64,000 bases of DNA from Agromyces sp. S2-1-8. GTDB lineage: Bacteria > Actinomycetota > Actinomycetes > Actinomycetales > Microbacteriaceae. A program made the position numbers and the translations under genes. The notes under the pieces are model-generated. The model did no database searches and was not told where the DNA came from. It was given only the letters and a program-made list of their open reading frames with translations. Shown here piece after piece: positions 47,748 through 58,674 of this stretch. The stretch lies in assembly GCF_021129215.1 (NCBI RefSeq), contig NZ_JAJOLP010000001.1, positions 2,666,001-2,730,000 on the forward strand. The letters run 5' to 3'. Each line of letters starts with the position of its first letter. The stretch's first letter is position 1.

Positions 47748-49262
47748 ATGAGCGAATCCGTCAGCCTCCCGGCACTCGGCGAGAGTGTCACTGAGGGCAC
47801 GGTCACCCGCTGGCTGAAGAATGTCGGCGACCGTGTCGAGGTCGACGAGCCGCTGCTCGAGGTCTCGACCGACAAGGTCGACACCGAGATCCCGTCGCCC
47901 GTGGCGGGTGTCATCGAGGCGATCCTCGTCCAAGAGGACGAGACCGTCGAGGTCGGCACCGCGCTCGTCACGATCGGTGACGGTTCGGGCGCTGCGGCGC
48001 CCGAGGCCGCTCCCGCGCCGGCCGAGGCTCCCGCCGCGCCCGAGGCTCCCGCCGCCGCACCCGAGCCGGTCGCCGCACCGCCGGTCGCCGAGCCCGCCGC
48101 TCCTGCGGCACCCGCCGCTCCTGCGGCACCCGCCGAGGTGCCGGCTGCGGCGCCCGCCGCTCCGGCAGCGCCCGCTGCTCCGGCGGCTCCGCCGGCCGCC
48201 CCGGCAGCGGCGCCTGCCGCTGCGGCGCCTGCTGCTCCGGCTGCGGCTCCGGCCGCACCGGCCGCTGCTCCCGCTGCCGCACCTGCCGCGCCGGCTGCTG
48301 CTCCCGCTGCCGCGCCGGCTGCACCCGCTGCACCGGCCACTGCTCCCGCCTCCGGTGCGCACGCGGGTCCGTCGGGCTACGTCACGCCGATCGTCCGCAA
48401 GCTCGCGAACGAGCAGGGCGTCGACCTCGCGAACGTCACCGGCACGGGCGTCGGCGGTCGCATCCGCAAGCAGGACGTCATCTCGGCGCAGACGGCTCCG
48501 GCCGCGGCGGCCGCCGCGCCGGCACGTCAGCCGCTCGAGACCTCACCGCTCCGCGGCACGACCGTTCCGATGACGCGCCTGCGCAAGGTCGTCGCCGAGC
48601 GCGCCGTCGTCTCGATGACCTCGACCGCGCAGCTCACCACCGTCGTCGAAGTGGACGTGACCCGCATCGCGCGCCTGCGTGATCGCGTCAAGGGCGAGTT
48701 CCTCGCGAAGACCGGCAACAAGCTGTCGTTCCTGCCCTTCTTCGGCCTCGCCGCGGCGGAGGCGCTCAAGGCGTACCCGATCATCAACTCCACGGTCGAC
48801 GGCGACAGCATCGTCTACCCGGCCCAGGAGAACATGAGCATCGCGGTCGACACGGAGCGCGGCCTGCTCACCCCGGTCATCCGCAACGCGGGTGAGCTCG
48901 ACATCGCAGGTCTCGCCGCCCAGATCGCCGATCTCGCCGAGCGGACCCGCAACAACCAGCTGAAGCCCGACGAGCTCGCCGGCGGCACGTTCACGCTCAC
49001 GAACACCGGTTCGCGTGGTGCGCTGTTCGACACGCCGGTCGTCTTCCTCCCGCAGTCGGCCATCCTCGGCACGGGTGTCGTCGTCAAGCGCCCCGTCGTG
49101 GTCAGCCAGGACGGCGCGGACGCGATCGCCGTGCGTTCGATGGTGTACCTCGCGCTGTCGTACGACCACCGCATCATCGACGGCGCCGACGCAGCCCGCT
49201 TCCTGACGGCGGTCAAGGACCGTCTCGAGGAGGGTGCGTTCGAGGCCGACCTCGGCATCTAG
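47748..49262 (+). CDS. sucB: SucB/DlaT: E2 subunit of 2-oxoacid dehydrogenase
   Basis: A 504-residue acyltransferase with a single lipoyl domain (about 1-78), lipoyl Lys in [13 protein letters not shown] very long Ala/Pro linker runs about 80-205. The E3-binding domain follows ([17 protein letters not shown], about 210-243), then the catalytic domain ending in [16 protein letters not shown] with His and Asp. It could serve the pyruvate or 2-oxoglutarate complex, or both. GAAGGAG precedes the ATG, and a TAAGCT box lies at 47707-47712. The stop codon overlaps that of the convergent pseudokinase gene. Confidence 0.93.
   Translation: MSESVSLPALGESVTEGTVTRWLKNVGDRVEVDEPLLEVSTDKVDTEIPSPVAGVIEAILVQEDETVEVGTALVTIGDGSGAAAPEAAPAPAEAPAAPEAPAAAPEPVAAPPVAEPAAPAAPAAPAAPAEVPAAAPAAPAAPAAPAAPPAAPAAAPAAAAPAAPAAAPAAPAAAPAAAPAAPAAAPAAAPAAPAAPATAPASGAHAGPSGYVTPIVRKLANEQGVDLANVTGTGVGGRIRKQDVISAQTAPAAAAAAPARQPLETSPLRGTTVPMTRLRKVVAERAVVSMTSTAQLTTVVEVDVTRIARLRDRVKGEFLAKTGNKLSFLPFFGLAAAEALKAYPIINSTVDGDSIVYPAQENMSIAVDTERGLLTPVIRNAGELDIAGLAAQIADLAERTRNNQLKPDELAGGTFTLTNTGSRGALFDTPVVFLPQSAILGTGVVVKRPVVVSQDGADAIAVRSMVYLALSYDHRIIDGADAARFLTAVKDRLEEGAFEADLGI
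47990..48355 (+). repeat. Low-complexity Ala/Pro-coding linker repeat in sucB
   Basis: A stretch of about 365 bp codes for an Ala/Pro-rich chain made of AP, AAP and PAA units with scattered Glu and Val. Codons vary among synonyms, so the repetition is at protein rather than DNA level. It forms the flexible linker between the lipoyl and E3-binding domains. The reverse frames also appear repetitive but are shadows. Confidence 0.8.
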
Positions 49263-50893
49263 TCGAACAGTTCCCGCAGTCGCCAACCGGCCTCGCCCCT
49301 CATCACGAGGAGCGAGGCCGGTTCGCGTTGCGGGTCGGCGTACGGGAGCTCGAGCAGCACGGCGTCGCCCATTTCGGCGCTCACGGAGAGTTGGTCGAGC
49401 GCGAAGCCGGGAACCTCCGGCACCTCGCCCTCGCGTGCCCGGGCGAGTGCCTCCCGGTCGGAGCGATCGAGCGCCGAGCCCGGCTGGTCGACCTGGTCGA
49501 GGCAGCCCGCGTCGATCGCGGCCAGGCACTCCTGCCGGAGCGTCATCAGCGCCACCGCCGCCGCCACCGGATCGACGAGGGCGGCTCCCTCCTCGGCGGC
49601 CGGTCCGTCGGAGTCCCGCTCGGTGCCGTGCGCCTCGTCAGCGCCGCCGGTCCCGCCCGTCGGCACTGCGGCCCGGCGCGCTTCGGTTCGGCCGGACGAC
49701 GCACTGTCGGTCGCGGTGACCGTCTCGCGATCCACGCCGCCGGCCTCCGCCGACGGCGGCACGAGGGTGAGCAGCAGCACGAGCGCCGCTCCGCCGGCGG
49801 CGGCACCGACCACCAGTGGGCGCCGCCGGCCCGCGATGAGTTCCCGCCATCTCCGTCGGGCGGCACCGGCACGGTCGGCGTCGGCCGAGCGCGCCACCGG
49901 CTCCACCGCCGGTATCGGCAGCTGCGCGAGCTCGCCGAGCGTGGCACGCCATCCACGCGCCCGGCTTCCAGCGGGGCGTTGCCGTTCGCGCGTCGCCTGC
50001 GACGTGACCGGGCCCGCCGTCGACATCATCGGTTCAGACGTCGACGGAGCGATCCGCGTCGGCAACGACCCTCGAGCCGCCGCGCCGACGTTCGTTCGCA
50101 CGGGTGCGGCAGTGGCCGCGGCGAACAGCGCACGCTCGATCTCGCCTTCGGTGCGGGCGAACGGCCGGGACTCCGCCCCGGACCGTGCGATCGCAGCCGC
50201 GCGCTCGAACACTGCCGGTTGTCGCGTCGATCGCGCCACCTCCTCGATCAGCGCGGCCAGTCGCCGGTGGCTCTCGCGCAACAGCTCCGTGCGGGCGACG
50301 GCGGCGCCGGCGGCGTCGAGCGAACGCACGGCCCCGAGGCCGACGAGACGCGGCCTCCCGGTCTCGTCGATCATGACGTCGCTCGTCGCCATCCGCGTGT
50401 GCACGAATCCCGCGTCGGCGAGACCCGCCGCAGCCGCGACGAGCGGAGCGAGGATCGTGGTCGCCTCCCCCGGATCGAGCAGCCGTTCGCCGAGGAGATG
50501 CGCGAGCGTCGGCCCGGCGATGCGGTCGAGCACGAGGACGCGCCGGCGATCATCGAGCACTGCGACGTCGACGAGCGTCGGCAGCGTGCCCGAGGCATCC
50601 GCCCCCATCACCGCGATCTCGGTGCCGATCTGATCGTCGTCGACCCCATCGCGGTACACCTTCACGGCGACCGGCCTGCGAGCCGTCGCACCGTCGGCAC
50701 CTGCCGGCGACCCTGCACCGTCGACGGCGTCGACCGCGAGGTGCACCTCGGATCGATCCCCGGTCGCGACGCGGCGAAGCAGCCGGTAGCCGGCGACCCG
50801 ACCGTCACCTGCCGCGGCGCCGTCGCTCGGCACGGGCGCGCCCTGCGCCCTGGTGGCCGCCGTCACGGCCGCGCTTCTCGGTTCACGTCTCAT
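49259..50893 (-). CDS. Membrane-anchored protein-kinase-like pseudokinase
   Basis: A 544-residue protein with an N-terminal Hanks-type kinase fold. The nucleotide loop [20 protein letters not shown] and VAVKVY with Lys78 are kept. Catalytic residues are lost: HRD reads HTR (165-167), the catalytic-loop Lys is Ala169, Asn is Asp172, and DFG is GLG (185-187). A membrane helix (about 360-380) follows a linker, then an extracytoplasmic domain with two Cys ([10 protein letters not shown]). It probably acts as a scaffold or sensor, like FhaA/MurJ-type pseudokinases, though no family is assigned. ATG 50893 has GGAG 9 nt upstream. Convergent with sucB. Confidence 0.78.
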   Translation of the reverse strand: MRREPRSAAVTAATRAQGAPVPSDGAAAGDGRVAGYRLLRRVATGDRSEVHLAVDAVDGAGSPAGADGATARRPVAVKVYRDGVDDDQIGTEIAVMGADASGTLPTLVDVAVLDDRRRVLVLDRIAGPTLAHLLGERLLDPGEATTILAPLVAAAAGLADAGFVHTRMATSDVMIDETGRPRLVGLGAVRSLDAAGAAVARTELLRESHRRLAALIEEVARSTRQPAVFERAAAIARSGAESRPFARTEGEIERALFAAATAAPVRTNVGAAARGSLPTRIAPSTSEPMMSTAGPVTSQATRERQRPAGSRARGWRATLGELAQLPIPAVEPVARSADADRAGAARRRWRELIAGRRRPLVVGAAAGGAALVLLLTLVPPSAEAGGVDRETVTATDSASSGRTEARRAAVPTGGTGGADEAHGTERDSDGPAAEEGAALVDPVAAAVALMTLRQECLAAIDAGCLDQVDQPGSALDRSDREALARAREGEVPEVPGFALDQLSVSAEMGDAVLLELPYADPQREPASLLVMRGEAGWRLRELFD

Positions 50894-50989
50894 CCCGGCA
50901 GTCTCCACGGAGCTCGTGGCGCACGCGATCGAGCCGACGGATCGGATGCCCCGATGCGGCACCGCCACGGTTGGGGAGGACGAGTCGCC

Positions 50990-50995
50990 TAGACT
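50990..50995 (+). promoter_or_regulatory. -10 element (TAGACT) of leaderless lipB
   Basis: TAGACT is followed by 6 nt and the lipB ATG at 51002. Confidence 0.6.
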
Positions 50996-51001
50996 GGCCG
51001 A

Positions 51002-51643
51002 ATGCTCGACATCGTCGTCACGGGGCTAAGCGCCAACTCCGTGCCGTACATCGAGGGTCTCGACCTTCAGCGCGCCGTCCATCGCGCGGTCGTCGCGGGC
51101 GAACGCCCCGACACCGTCCTCCTCCTGGAGCACCCCTCCGTCTACACTGCCGGGAAGCGAACCGCTCCCGACGAACGGCCGACCGACGGGACACCCGTCA
51201 TCGACGTCGACCGCGGCGGCAAGATCACCTGGCACGGTCCCGGCCAGCTCGTGGGGTATCCGATCATCCACCTCGCCGAGCCGGTCGACGTCGTCGGCTA
51301 CGTGCGCCGACTCGAGGGCGTCCTCATCGACGTCCTCCAGGAGCTCGGCGTCGACGGACGCCGAGTCGACGGACGCTCCGGCGTCTGGGTCGGGTCGCCC
51401 GGGCTCGAGAACAAGATCGCCGCGATCGGCATCCGTGTCGCCGAAGGCGTCACGATGCACGGCTTCGCCCTCAACTGCTCGAACTCGCTCGAGCCGTACG
51501 AGCGGATCGTCGCCTGCGGAATCCGCGACGCCGGCGTGACCACGATCAGTCGCGAGCTCGGCCGCACGGTGACGCCCGCCGACCTGGTCGACGCCGTGGG
51601 CGCACGTCTGCGCGACGAGTTCGAGGAGGCGCTGGCCGCATGA
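51002..51643 (+). CDS. lipB: LipB: octanoyl-ACP protein transferase
   Basis: This 213-residue enzyme moves octanoyl groups from acyl-carrier protein to lipoyl domains. The substrate-binding [18 protein letters not shown] (about 71-88) is intact. The catalytic Lys lies in ENKIAAIGI and the catalytic Cys in [11 protein letters not shown]. The start is leaderless. It overlaps lipA by 4 bp. Target domains include the lipoyl domain of SucB, encoded 1.7 kb away. Confidence 0.95.
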   Translation: MLDIVVTGLSANSVPYIEGLDLQRAVHRAVVAGERPDTVLLLEHPSVYTAGKRTAPDERPTDGTPVIDVDRGGKITWHGPGQLVGYPIIHLAEPVDVVGYVRRLEGVLIDVLQELGVDGRRVDGRSGVWVGSPGLENKIAAIGIRVAEGVTMHGFALNCSNSLEPYERIVACGIRDAGVTTISRELGRTVTPADLVDAVGARLRDEFEEALAA

Positions 51644-52629
51644 CCACCGCACCCGAGGGGCGCAGGATGCTGCGCCTCGAAGTCCGCAACGCCCAGACGC
51701 CGATCGAACGCAAGCCCGAGTGGATCAAGACCCGGGCGAAGATGGGTCCCGAATACCGCGCGCTGCAGTCGCTCGTGAAGAGCGAGGAACTGCACACGGT
51801 CTGCCAGGAGGCCGGCTGCCCCAACATCTACGAGTGCTGGGAGGACCGCGAGGCCACCTTCCTCATCGGCGGCTCGCAATGCACGCGGCGCTGCGACTTC
51901 TGCCAGATCGACACCGGCAAGCCGGCCGACTTCGACTCCGACGAGCCGCGGCGCGTCGGAGAGTCGGTCGTGCGAATGCAGCTGCGCTACTCGACCGTCA
52001 CGGGCGTCGCCCGCGACGACCTGCCCGACGGCGGAGCCTGGCTCTACGCCGAGACGATCCGCGAGATCCACCGGCAGTCCCCCGGCACCGGTGTCGAGAT
52101 CCTCGTGCCCGATTTCAACGGCGAGCCCGAGCTGCTGCAGCAGGTCTTCGACGCAGAGCCCGAGGTGTTCGCGCACAACGTCGAGACGGTGCCGCGCATC
52201 TTCAAGCGCATCCGCCCGGCGTTCCGCTACGAGCGCTCGCTCGACGTGATCACGCAGGGACGCGACGCAGGGCTCATCACGAAGTCCAACCTCATCCTCG
52301 GCATGGGCGAGGAGCGGTCAGAGATCACGCAGGCGCTGCACGACCTCCACGACGCCGGCACCGACATCATCACGGTCACGCAGTATCTGCGGCCGAGCCC
52401 GCGCCATCTGCCGGTCGCGCGCTGGGTGCGTCCGGAGGAGTTCCTCGAGATCAAGGCGGAGGCGGAGGAGATCGGCTTCCTCGGCGTGCTCTCGGGTCCG
52501 CTCGTGCGCTCGTCGTACCGCGCCGGACGGCTGTGGGCGCAGTCGATGCACGCGAAGGGCCGAGCACTCCCGCCCGGCCTCGCCCACCTCGCCGACACGT
52601 CGCTCGGCTTCGCCCAGGCCGTCGGCTGA
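51640..52629 (+). CDS. lipA: LipA: lipoyl synthase
   Basis: A 329-residue radical-SAM enzyme that inserts two sulfurs into octanoyl groups. The auxiliary 4Fe-4S cluster uses [12 protein letters not shown] (about 55-66), and the radical-SAM cluster uses CTRRCDFC (about 81-88). A C-terminal RSSYRAG motif with the auxiliary-cluster Ser is present. The ATG overlaps the lipB stop (ATGA), so the two are co-translated. It matures the E2 enzyme SucB and similar complexes. Confidence 0.96.
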   Translation: MTTAPEGRRMLRLEVRNAQTPIERKPEWIKTRAKMGPEYRALQSLVKSEELHTVCQEAGCPNIYECWEDREATFLIGGSQCTRRCDFCQIDTGKPADFDSDEPRRVGESVVRMQLRYSTVTGVARDDLPDGGAWLYAETIREIHRQSPGTGVEILVPDFNGEPELLQQVFDAEPEVFAHNVETVPRIFKRIRPAFRYERSLDVITQGRDAGLITKSNLILGMGEERSEITQALHDLHDAGTDIITVTQYLRPSPRHLPVARWVRPEEFLEIKAEAEEIGFLGVLSGPLVRSSYRAGRLWAQSMHAKGRALPPGLAHLADTSLGFAQAVG

Positions 52630-52714
52630 TCGACCGGTCGGCCCGACGACCTCGTCTTCGTCTGGGGCCGCTCGCTCCGCGCCCATCGCGGTCCGAGCGG
52701 CCTCCGGCCGCCGG

Positions 52715-52720
52715 TATCCT
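52715..52720 (+). promoter_or_regulatory. -10 element (TATCCT) of leaderless DUF4191 gene
   Basis: TATCCT is followed by 7 nt and the ATG at 52728. Confidence 0.6.
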
Positions 52721-52727
52721 AGACACC

Positions 52728-53441
52728 ATGGCACGCACGAAGGACGCATCGAAGGCTCAGAAGGAGCCGGGCCGGCTCAAGCAGATGTGGCAGGTCTTCC
52801 AGATGACCCGCCGCTACGACCCGACCGCGCAGTGGCTGATGCTCCTCGCGTTCCTCGTGCCGGTGCTCGCGGGCCTCGCGCTCGCCCTCTGGCTGAGCGA
52901 GGGCAACGGCTTCACGATCGCCCTCTGGATCGTCGCCGGCGTGCTCGCCGGCCTTCTGCTCGCACTCGTCGTCCTCGGCCGGCGTGCCGAGCGTGCCGCC
53001 TATGCCCAGATCGACGGGCAGCCGGGTGCCGTCGGCGCCGTGCTGCGCAGCGGCCTGCGCGGTGCATGGGTCGGCAACGAGATGCCGGTCGCCGTCAACG
53101 GCAAGACGCAGGACGCGGTGTACCGCGCGGTCGGCCGCGGCGGGGTCGCGCTCATCAGCGAAGGGCCGGCCACGCGCACGAAGCGCATGCTCGACGACGA
53201 GCAGCGCAAGGTCGCCCGCGTGCTGCCGAACGTGCCGATCACGCTCATCTCCGTCGGCCATGACGAGGGATCGATCGAGCTCTACAAGCTTCCGTCGACG
53301 TTGCGCAAGACCAAGAAGGCGCTCACGAAGCCCGAGGTGCTCGCCGTCACGAACCGCCTGAACTCGCTGCAGACGTCGCTGCCGATTCCCAAGGGCATCG
53401 ACCCGATGAAGGTTCGGCCCCAGCGCGGCAAGATGCGCTGA
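52728..53441 (+). CDS. DUF4191 family membrane protein
   Basis: A 237-residue actinobacterial protein with two adjacent membrane helices (about 38-58 and 64-84) after a basic N-terminus, then a cytoplasmic domain. GNEMPVAVNGKTQDAVYRAVGRGGV and the C-terminal Lys/Arg-rich tail are typical of DUF4191. The function is unknown. It sits between lipA and glnA as in mycobacteria, where the lipB-lipA-DUF4191-RDD-glnA order is conserved. The start is leaderless, and the gene ends at a hairpin. Confidence 0.88.
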   Translation: MARTKDASKAQKEPGRLKQMWQVFQMTRRYDPTAQWLMLLAFLVPVLAGLALALWLSEGNGFTIALWIVAGVLAGLLLALVVLGRRAERAAYAQIDGQPGAVGAVLRSGLRGAWVGNEMPVAVNGKTQDAVYRAVGRGGVALISEGPATRTKRMLDDEQRKVARVLPNVPITLISVGHDEGSIELYKLPSTLRKTKKALTKPEVLAVTNRLNSLQTSLPIPKGIDPMKVRPQRGKMR

Positions 53442-53458
53442 GCGCACACGCCGACCAC

Positions 53459-53488
53459 GCGGCATCCGCTTCACGAAGCGGGTGCCGC
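53459..53488. terminator. Terminator hairpin after DUF4191 gene
   Basis: Arms 53459-53471 and 53476-53488 pair with one T-G wobble around a 4-nt loop, followed by TTCGTCGTTC. It separates the convergent DUF4191 and RDD genes. Confidence 0.8.
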
Positions 53489-53522
53489 TTCGTCGTTCAC
53501 GGGCCGGATGGCTCGGAGCCGG

Positions 53523-53957
53523 TCACGCCCGGATGAGCACCGTTCCCGCGACCTTGTCGTGGAAGCCTCGCTGGTCGGAGTCCCACACGAGCGCCGGCAC
53601 GACGATGAGGAGCAGGGCCGTGCGGACGACGGGCCGCCAGAGGCCGATCCAGCCGCCCTCGAGCGGGACGACGTGCATGCCGAGGAGCCGGTGCCCGATG
53701 CTCCCGCCGATCGTCGGGATGAACACGATCTGCAGGACGGCGAAGACGAGCGGCGTCACCCACGTGTACGCAACGGATTCGTACGGCGTGAAGAGCAGCG
53801 AGATGAGCATCGCGCTGCCCCAGTCGATGAAGATCGCCGCGATCCGACGGCCCGCCCGGCCGACCGACCCCCTCCCCTCTGCGGGGAGCCCGAGTCGTTC
53901 GCCGGGCCAGCGGCTGGGTTCGAGATCTCCGAAGGTCTGGGGTTTCGCGTCGGGCAC
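53523..53957 (-). CDS. RDD family membrane protein
   Basis: A 144-residue protein with RDD-domain features: a first helix beginning [16 protein letters not shown], with Arg and Asp flanking as the family name describes, a second helical pair, and the [11 protein letters not shown] ending common to RDD proteins. Function is unknown, perhaps transport. The GTG start at 53957 has TAGACT 6 nt upstream (leaderless). It is divergent from glnA with which it shares a regulatory spacer. Confidence 0.85.
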   Translation of the reverse strand: MPDAKPQTFGDLEPSRWPGERLGLPAEGRGSVGRAGRRIAAIFIDWGSAMLISLLFTPYESVAYTWVTPLVFAVLQIVFIPTIGGSIGHRLLGMHVVPLEGGWIGLWRPVVRTALLLIVVPALVWDSDQRGFHDKVAGTVLIRA

Positions 53958-53963
53958 CCCACG

Positions 53964-53969
53964 AGTCTA
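53964..53969 (-). promoter_or_regulatory. -10 element (TAGACT) of leaderless RDD gene
   Basis: TAGACT on the minus strand is 6 nt from the GTG at 53957. Confidence 0.6.
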
Positions 53970-53985
53970 CCGATCGGGCATGGGC

Positions 53986-54023
53986 GTAACATGGCCGAAA
54001 CATTCCGGTCACGGTCGGGAAAC
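53986..54023 (+). promoter_or_regulatory. Double GlnR box upstream of glnA
   Basis: Four pentamers are spaced exactly 6 nt apart: GTAAC (53986), GAAAC (53997), GTCAC (54008) and GAAAC (54019). This matches the actinobacterial GlnR consensus of paired GTnAC-N6-GAAAC units in tandem. It lies 70 bp before the glnA ATG and predicts nitrogen-responsive control by GlnR. Confidence 0.85.
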
Positions 54024-54092
54024 GGCGTGCGGATACCGTCGCCGTTGGCTGTGCAAGTCCATCCGTTCCACCCGCCCCCTGGAGATCATCAC

Positions 54093-55517
54093 ATGTTCAG
54101 TGATTCGTCCGAAGTGCTCAAGTTCATCAAAGAGACCGATGTCAAGTTCCTCGACATCCGGTTCACCGACCTGCCCGGCGTGCAGCAGCACTTCAACATC
54201 CCGGCCTCCACGGTCGACGAGGAGTTCTTCACCGTCGGGCAGCTGTTCGACGGCTCCTCGATCCGCGGGTTCGCGAACATCCACGAGTCCGACATGCAGC
54301 TCATCCCCGACGTGTCGACCGCGTACATCGACGCGTTCCGCGCCGAGCGCACGCTGGTCATGGTTTTCGACATCTACAACCCCCGCAACGGTGAGATCTA
54401 CGCGAAGGACCCGCGCCAGGTCGCGAAGAAGGCCGAGAAGTACCTCGCCTCGACCGGCATCGCCGACACGGCCTTCTTCGCCCCCGAGGCGGAGTTCTAC
54501 ATCTTCGACGACGTGCGCTACGAGGTGAACCAGCACTCGAGCTTCTACTCGGTCGACTCCGAGGAGGGCGCCTGGAACTCGGGCCGTGCCGAAGAGGGCG
54601 GCAACCTCGGCAACAAGACCCCCTACAAGGGCGGCTACTTCCCGGTCTCCCCCGTCGACAAGCAGGCCGACCTGCGCGACGACATCTGCCTGAAGCTCAT
54701 CGACGCCGGGCTGATTCTCGAGCGTTCGCACCACGAGGTCGGCACGGGCGGCCAGGCCGAGATCAACTACCGCTTCGACACGATGGTGCACGCGGCCGAC
54801 GACATCCTGAAGTTCAAGTACATCGTCAAGAACACCGCCGAGCAGTGGGGCAAGACGGCGACGTTCATGCCGAAGCCCCTCTTCGGCGACAACGGCTCGG
54901 GCATGCACACCCACCAGTCGCTCTGGAACGACGGCAAGCCGCTCTTCTACGACGAGGCCGGCTACGGCGGCCTCAGCGACATCGCGCGCTGGTACATCGG
55001 TGGCCTCCTCAAGCACGCCCCCGCTGTGCTCGCCTTCACGAACCCGACGGTGAACTCGTACCACCGCCTCGTCCCGGGCTTCGAGGCCCCGGTCAACCTC
55101 GTCTACTCGGCGGGCAACCGCTCGGCGTCGATCCGCATCCCGATCACGGGCACCAACCCCAAGGCGAAGCGCATCGAGTTCCGCGCGCCGGATGCCTCGG
55201 GCAACCCGTACCTCGCGTTCGCCGCGCAGCTCATGGCCGGCCTCGACGGCATCAAGAACCGCATCGAGCCGCACGAGCCGGTCGACAAGGACCTCTACGA
55301 GCTCCCGCCCGAGGAGGCCAAGGCCATTCCCCAGGTGCCGGGATCGCTCGGCGAGGCGCTGGCCGCGCTCGAGGCCGACCACGACTTCCTCCTCGAGGGC
55401 GGCGTGTTCACGAAGGAGCTCATCGAGACCTGGATCGACTACAAGCGCGAGAAGGAGCTCAAGCCCCTCGCGCAGCGGCCGCACCCGTTCGAGTTCGAGC
55501 TCTACTACGGCGTCTGA
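54093..55517 (+). CDS. glnA: GlnA: type I glutamine synthetase
   Basis: A 474-residue GS type I-beta enzyme that makes glutamine from glutamate, ammonia and ATP. Motifs include [13 protein letters not shown] near the N-terminus, EAEFYIFD metal-binding region, the ATP-site [18 protein letters not shown], and RIEFRAPD. The adenylylation site [10 protein letters not shown] keeps Tyr402, and glnE lies convergent downstream. GGAG precedes the ATG. A double GlnR box upstream predicts activation under nitrogen limitation. It ends at a hairpin. Confidence 0.96.
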   Translation: MFSDSSEVLKFIKETDVKFLDIRFTDLPGVQQHFNIPASTVDEEFFTVGQLFDGSSIRGFANIHESDMQLIPDVSTAYIDAFRAERTLVMVFDIYNPRNGEIYAKDPRQVAKKAEKYLASTGIADTAFFAPEAEFYIFDDVRYEVNQHSSFYSVDSEEGAWNSGRAEEGGNLGNKTPYKGGYFPVSPVDKQADLRDDICLKLIDAGLILERSHHEVGTGGQAEINYRFDTMVHAADDILKFKYIVKNTAEQWGKTATFMPKPLFGDNGSGMHTHQSLWNDGKPLFYDEAGYGGLSDIARWYIGGLLKHAPAVLAFTNPTVNSYHRLVPGFEAPVNLVYSAGNRSASIRIPITGTNPKAKRIEFRAPDASGNPYLAFAAQLMAGLDGIKNRIEPHEPVDKDLYELPPEEAKAIPQVPGSLGEALAALEADHDFLLEGGVFTKELIETWIDYKREKELKPLAQRPHPFEFELYYGV

Positions 55518-55543
55518 TCACCCGCAGCCCCCTGCTGCCAACG

Positions 55544-55577
55544 AAGGGCCGTCCCGCGCAAGCGGGGCGGCCCTTCT
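55544..55577. terminator. Bidirectional terminator hairpin between glnA and glnE
   Basis: Arms 55544-55558 and 55563-55577 pair over 15 positions with one T-G wobble, around loop GCAA. Confidence 0.85.
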
Positions 55578-55652
55578 CGTGCATTCCGACCCCGAGGAAA
55601 CCGTTCGGATTCCACGTGGCGGGCGTGCGATCGCACGGCGCTGCTCGCGTCG

Positions 55653-58600
55653 TCAGACGGTCGGTTCGCGCTTCGGCTCGAGGCCGTAGAAGCCCCGTTC
55701 GAACACCGCACGAGACCGCCGGGTGAGCTGCAGGTAGTCGTGCTCGAGTTGCGTCGCCGAGCCCGCCGGGTAGCCCATGATGCGGGCGACGCCCTCGAGC
55801 TGCGAACGTTCGACGGGCAGCACGTCGGTCGTCTTGTCGAGCCAGAGGGTGAGCGCCGAGCGGGCCCGCGAGGCGAACACCCACGCCGCCCGGAGCGTCT
55901 CGGCATCGGCACGATCGATGAGTCCCGCCTCGGTCGAGGCGTCGAGCGCGCGGAGCGTCGACGTCGTGCGCAACGACGGGATCTCCGCGCCGTGCTGCAG
56001 CTGCACGAGCTGCACGAACCACTCGACGTCGGAGATCGAGCCGCGGCCGAGCTTCAGGTGGCGGGTCGGGTCGGCTCCCTGCGGAAGCCGTTCGTTCTCG
56101 ACGCGCGCCTTGATGCGCTTGACCTCGCGGACCTCCTGCTCACCGATCTCGCTCGGATAGCGGACGGTGTCGGCGAGCTCGGTGAAGTCGTCGATCAGTG
56201 CGCGGTCGCCGGCGACGCCACGCGCCCGCAGGAGCGCCTGCGCCTCCCACGTGAGCGACCAGCGCGAGTAGTACGCGCGGTAGGCGTCGAGCGATCGGGC
56301 GACGACGCCGTTGCGCCCCTCGGGCCGGAGGTCGGCGTCGAGCTCGAACGGCAGCCGCGCATCCTCTGAGAGTCGCACGAGCTCGCTCACGATGCGCAGC
56401 GCGCGGGAATGCGCTGCATCGGGCTCTGCGCCCTGAGCGCGATACACGTAGATGATGTCGGCATCGGAGCCGATGCCGAGCTCCCGGCCGCCGAAGCGGC
56501 CCATGCCGATCACCGCGAACTCGATGCCGTCGGACTCGCCGCCCCGTATCGCCGCGACAAGCGCGGCGATGTGGTTCTCGGTGAGATCGGTGAGCCCGTG
56601 CCCGAGCTCTTCGACGGTCGTGACGTCGAGGATGCCGGCCAACGCGAGGCGCAGCATCTCGCGGCGCCGGATGGCGCGGAAGATCTTCGCCGCGTCGTCG
56701 GACTCGCCGTGACGTCGGAGCACGGCGCGCGTCTCGTCCTGGAGTGCGGCGAGCGAGCGGGGTCGAAGCTCCTCGAGGTCCTCGAGCCAGGCGACCGCCT
56801 CGGGTGTCCGCTCGAGGAGTTCGGCGGCATAGCGCGACCCCGACAGGACGCGGGTGAGCCGAAGCGCCGCGTCGGACGAGTCGCGCAGCAGCCGAAGGTA
56901 CCAGTGCGTCGTCCCGAGCGTGTCGCTCAGGCGGCGGAAGGAGAGGAGCCCGAAATCGGGATCGGTCCCCTCAGCGAACCACGAGATGAGCACGGGCATC
57001 AGGTGTCGCTGGATCGTCGCCCGCCGCGAGAGGCCCGATGTCAGCGCGGCGATGTGCGCCAGCGCACCGCGAGGATCGCGGAACCCGATGGCGGCGAGCC
57101 TCGCCTCCGCCTGCGCACTGGTGAGCTCGAGGCCCGACGCGGGCAGCGCGGCCACCGCCGACAGCAGCGGCCGGTAGAAGAGGCGCTGGTGGAGACCGCG
57201 CACCCGCTGCCGCGTCGACTGCCAGACGCGGGTCAGCTCGGCGGCGTCGCGTCCGAGCCCCGACGCCCGAGCGAGGATGCGCAGGCTGTCGGCGTCTCGC
57301 GGCATCAGATGCGTTCGTCGAAGGCGTTCGAGCTGCAGCCGATGCTCGAGCACGCGGAGCACCCGGTAGTCGCGGGAGAACTCCCCCGCCTCCTCACGAC
57401 CGACGTATCCCGCCTCGGCGAGGGCCGTGAGGGCGAGCAGGGTGCCGCCCTGCCGGATCGAATCATCGGTCGCGCCGTGCACGAGCTGCAGCAGCTGCAC
57501 GGTGAACTCGATGTCGCGCAGGCCACCTGGACCGAGCTTCAACTGGACATCCACCTCGTCGGCCGGGATGTGCTCGGTGACCCGCTCGCGCATGCGCTGC
57601 ACCGACTCGACGAAGCCCTCCCGGCTCGAGCTCGACCACACCATCGGCTCGACGCCGGCCGTGTATCGGCCGCCGAGTTCGAGGTCCCCCGCGAGCGGGC
57701 GCGCCTTCAGCAGCGCCTGGAACTCCCAGCTCTTCGCCCAGCGCTCGTAGTACTGGAGGTGCGAGTCGAGCGTGCGTACGAGCGCCCCGTCCTTGCCCTC
57801 CGGGCGCAGGTTCGGATCGACCTCCCACAGCGGCGGCTCGATGCCGGGCTCGCCGATCAATCGCATGGTCACCATCGCGAGACGCGTCGCGATCTCGACG
57901 GCGCGCGGGGTCGACACCGCCTGCTCGTCAGCGGATTCGGCGACGAAGATGACATCGACATCGCTCACGTAGTTCAGCTCGCGGGCGCCGGCCTTGCCCA
58001 TGCCGATGACGGCGAGCCGCGTCGCCGCGACCTCCGCCGCGGGATACCGGCCGGGCGCGGCGGGGGCGCCCTCGTCGCGCGCGACGATCCGGCGTGCACC
58101 GGCGAGGGCGGCGTCCAGGGCGGCGCCGGCGAGGTCGGCGAGCCCCGCCGAGACGGACTCGACGACGTCGACCGCGTCGTGCCGGGTGAGGTCGTAGACG
58201 GCCACGCCGGCGAGCAGCCGGCGATATCGCACGCGGATCGCCGCAGCCAGCGCGTCGGGATCGTCGACGCGCTCGGGCGCGAGTCCGTCGACCGCTGCGA
58301 GCAGCGAGGATCGCGCCTCGGTGCTCGTGGGCGGCGGCGCCGGCACCGCCTGCAGCAGCGCGATCTCGGCGGGATGGCGGTTCAGGAAGTCGGCGAGACC
58401 CCGCGATGCGCCCACCAGTCGGGCGAGCCGCTCGGCCGCCGCGGGTTCGTCGAGCACCGCGGCGACCTCCGCAGGCGCCCGGTCGTGCAGGCGGCGGAAC
58501 TCGATCAGCGCCGAGTCGGGGTCGGCCGCTGCGCCCAGCGCCGCGAGGAGCGCCTCGCCATCGACCCCGGTCGCCGCCGCGAGCTCCCCGAGGCGCGTCG

Positions 58601-58667
58601 ACGCCCGGTCGAGGTCGTCGAAGCCGGCACGTGCGAGTCGGCCGAGCGTCGGCGCCTGTCGAGACAT
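55653..58667 (-). CDS. glnE: GlnE: glutamine synthetase adenylyltransferase/removase
   Basis: This 1004-residue bifunctional enzyme adds AMP to and removes it from the Tyr of GlnA. It has two nucleotidyltransferase halves: the N-terminal (deadenylylase) half with [19 protein letters not shown] (about 225-243), and the C-terminal (adenylylase) half with [20 protein letters not shown] (about 725-744). Each is followed by a helical domain of the GlnE type. The gene starts 7 bp after the glnA2 stop, so the two share an operon. It is convergent with its substrate gene glnA. Confidence 0.96.
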   Translation of the reverse strand: MSRQAPTLGRLARAGFDDLDRASTRLGELAAATGVDGEALLAALGAAADPDSALIEFRRLHDRAPAEVAAVLDEPAAAERLARLVGASRGLADFLNRHPAEIALLQAVPAPPPTSTEARSSLLAAVDGLAPERVDDPDALAAAIRVRYRRLLAGVAVYDLTRHDAVDVVESVSAGLADLAGAALDAALAGARRIVARDEGAPAAPGRYPAAEVAATRLAVIGMGKAGARELNYVSDVDVIFVAESADEQAVSTPRAVEIATRLAMVTMRLIGEPGIEPPLWEVDPNLRPEGKDGALVRTLDSHLQYYERWAKSWEFQALLKARPLAGDLELGGRYTAGVEPMVWSSSSREGFVESVQRMRERVTEHIPADEVDVQLKLGPGGLRDIEFTVQLLQLVHGATDDSIRQGGTLLALTALAEAGYVGREEAGEFSRDYRVLRVLEHRLQLERLRRTHLMPRDADSLRILARASGLGRDAAELTRVWQSTRQRVRGLHQRLFYRPLLSAVAALPASGLELTSAQAEARLAAIGFRDPRGALAHIAALTSGLSRRATIQRHLMPVLISWFAEGTDPDFGLLSFRRLSDTLGTTHWYLRLLRDSSDAALRLTRVLSGSRYAAELLERTPEAVAWLEDLEELRPRSLAALQDETRAVLRRHGESDDAAKIFRAIRRREMLRLALAGILDVTTVEELGHGLTDLTENHIAALVAAIRGGESDGIEFAVIGMGRFGGRELGIGSDADIIYVYRAQGAEPDAAHSRALRIVSELVRLSEDARLPFELDADLRPEGRNGVVARSLDAYRAYYSRWSLTWEAQALLRARGVAGDRALIDDFTELADTVRYPSEIGEQEVREVKRIKARVENERLPQGADPTRHLKLGRGSISDVEWFVQLVQLQHGAEIPSLRTTSTLRALDASTEAGLIDRADAETLRAAWVFASRARSALTLWLDKTTDVLPVERSQLEGVARIMGYPAGSATQLEHDYLQLTRRSRAVFERGFYGLEPKREPTV

Positions 58668-58674
58668 CCGGCGG

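Noticed and set aside
47711-48340. Minus-strand frame made of Gly and Ala repeats (collagen-like appearance)
   Set aside because: It is the shadow of the Ala/Pro linker of SucB and has no independent support.
47990-48355. Repeated DNA that might suggest a CRISPR or tandem-repeat array
   Set aside because: Units are short, irregular and in frame, with synonymous variation. They encode a protein linker. No spacers of constant length are present.
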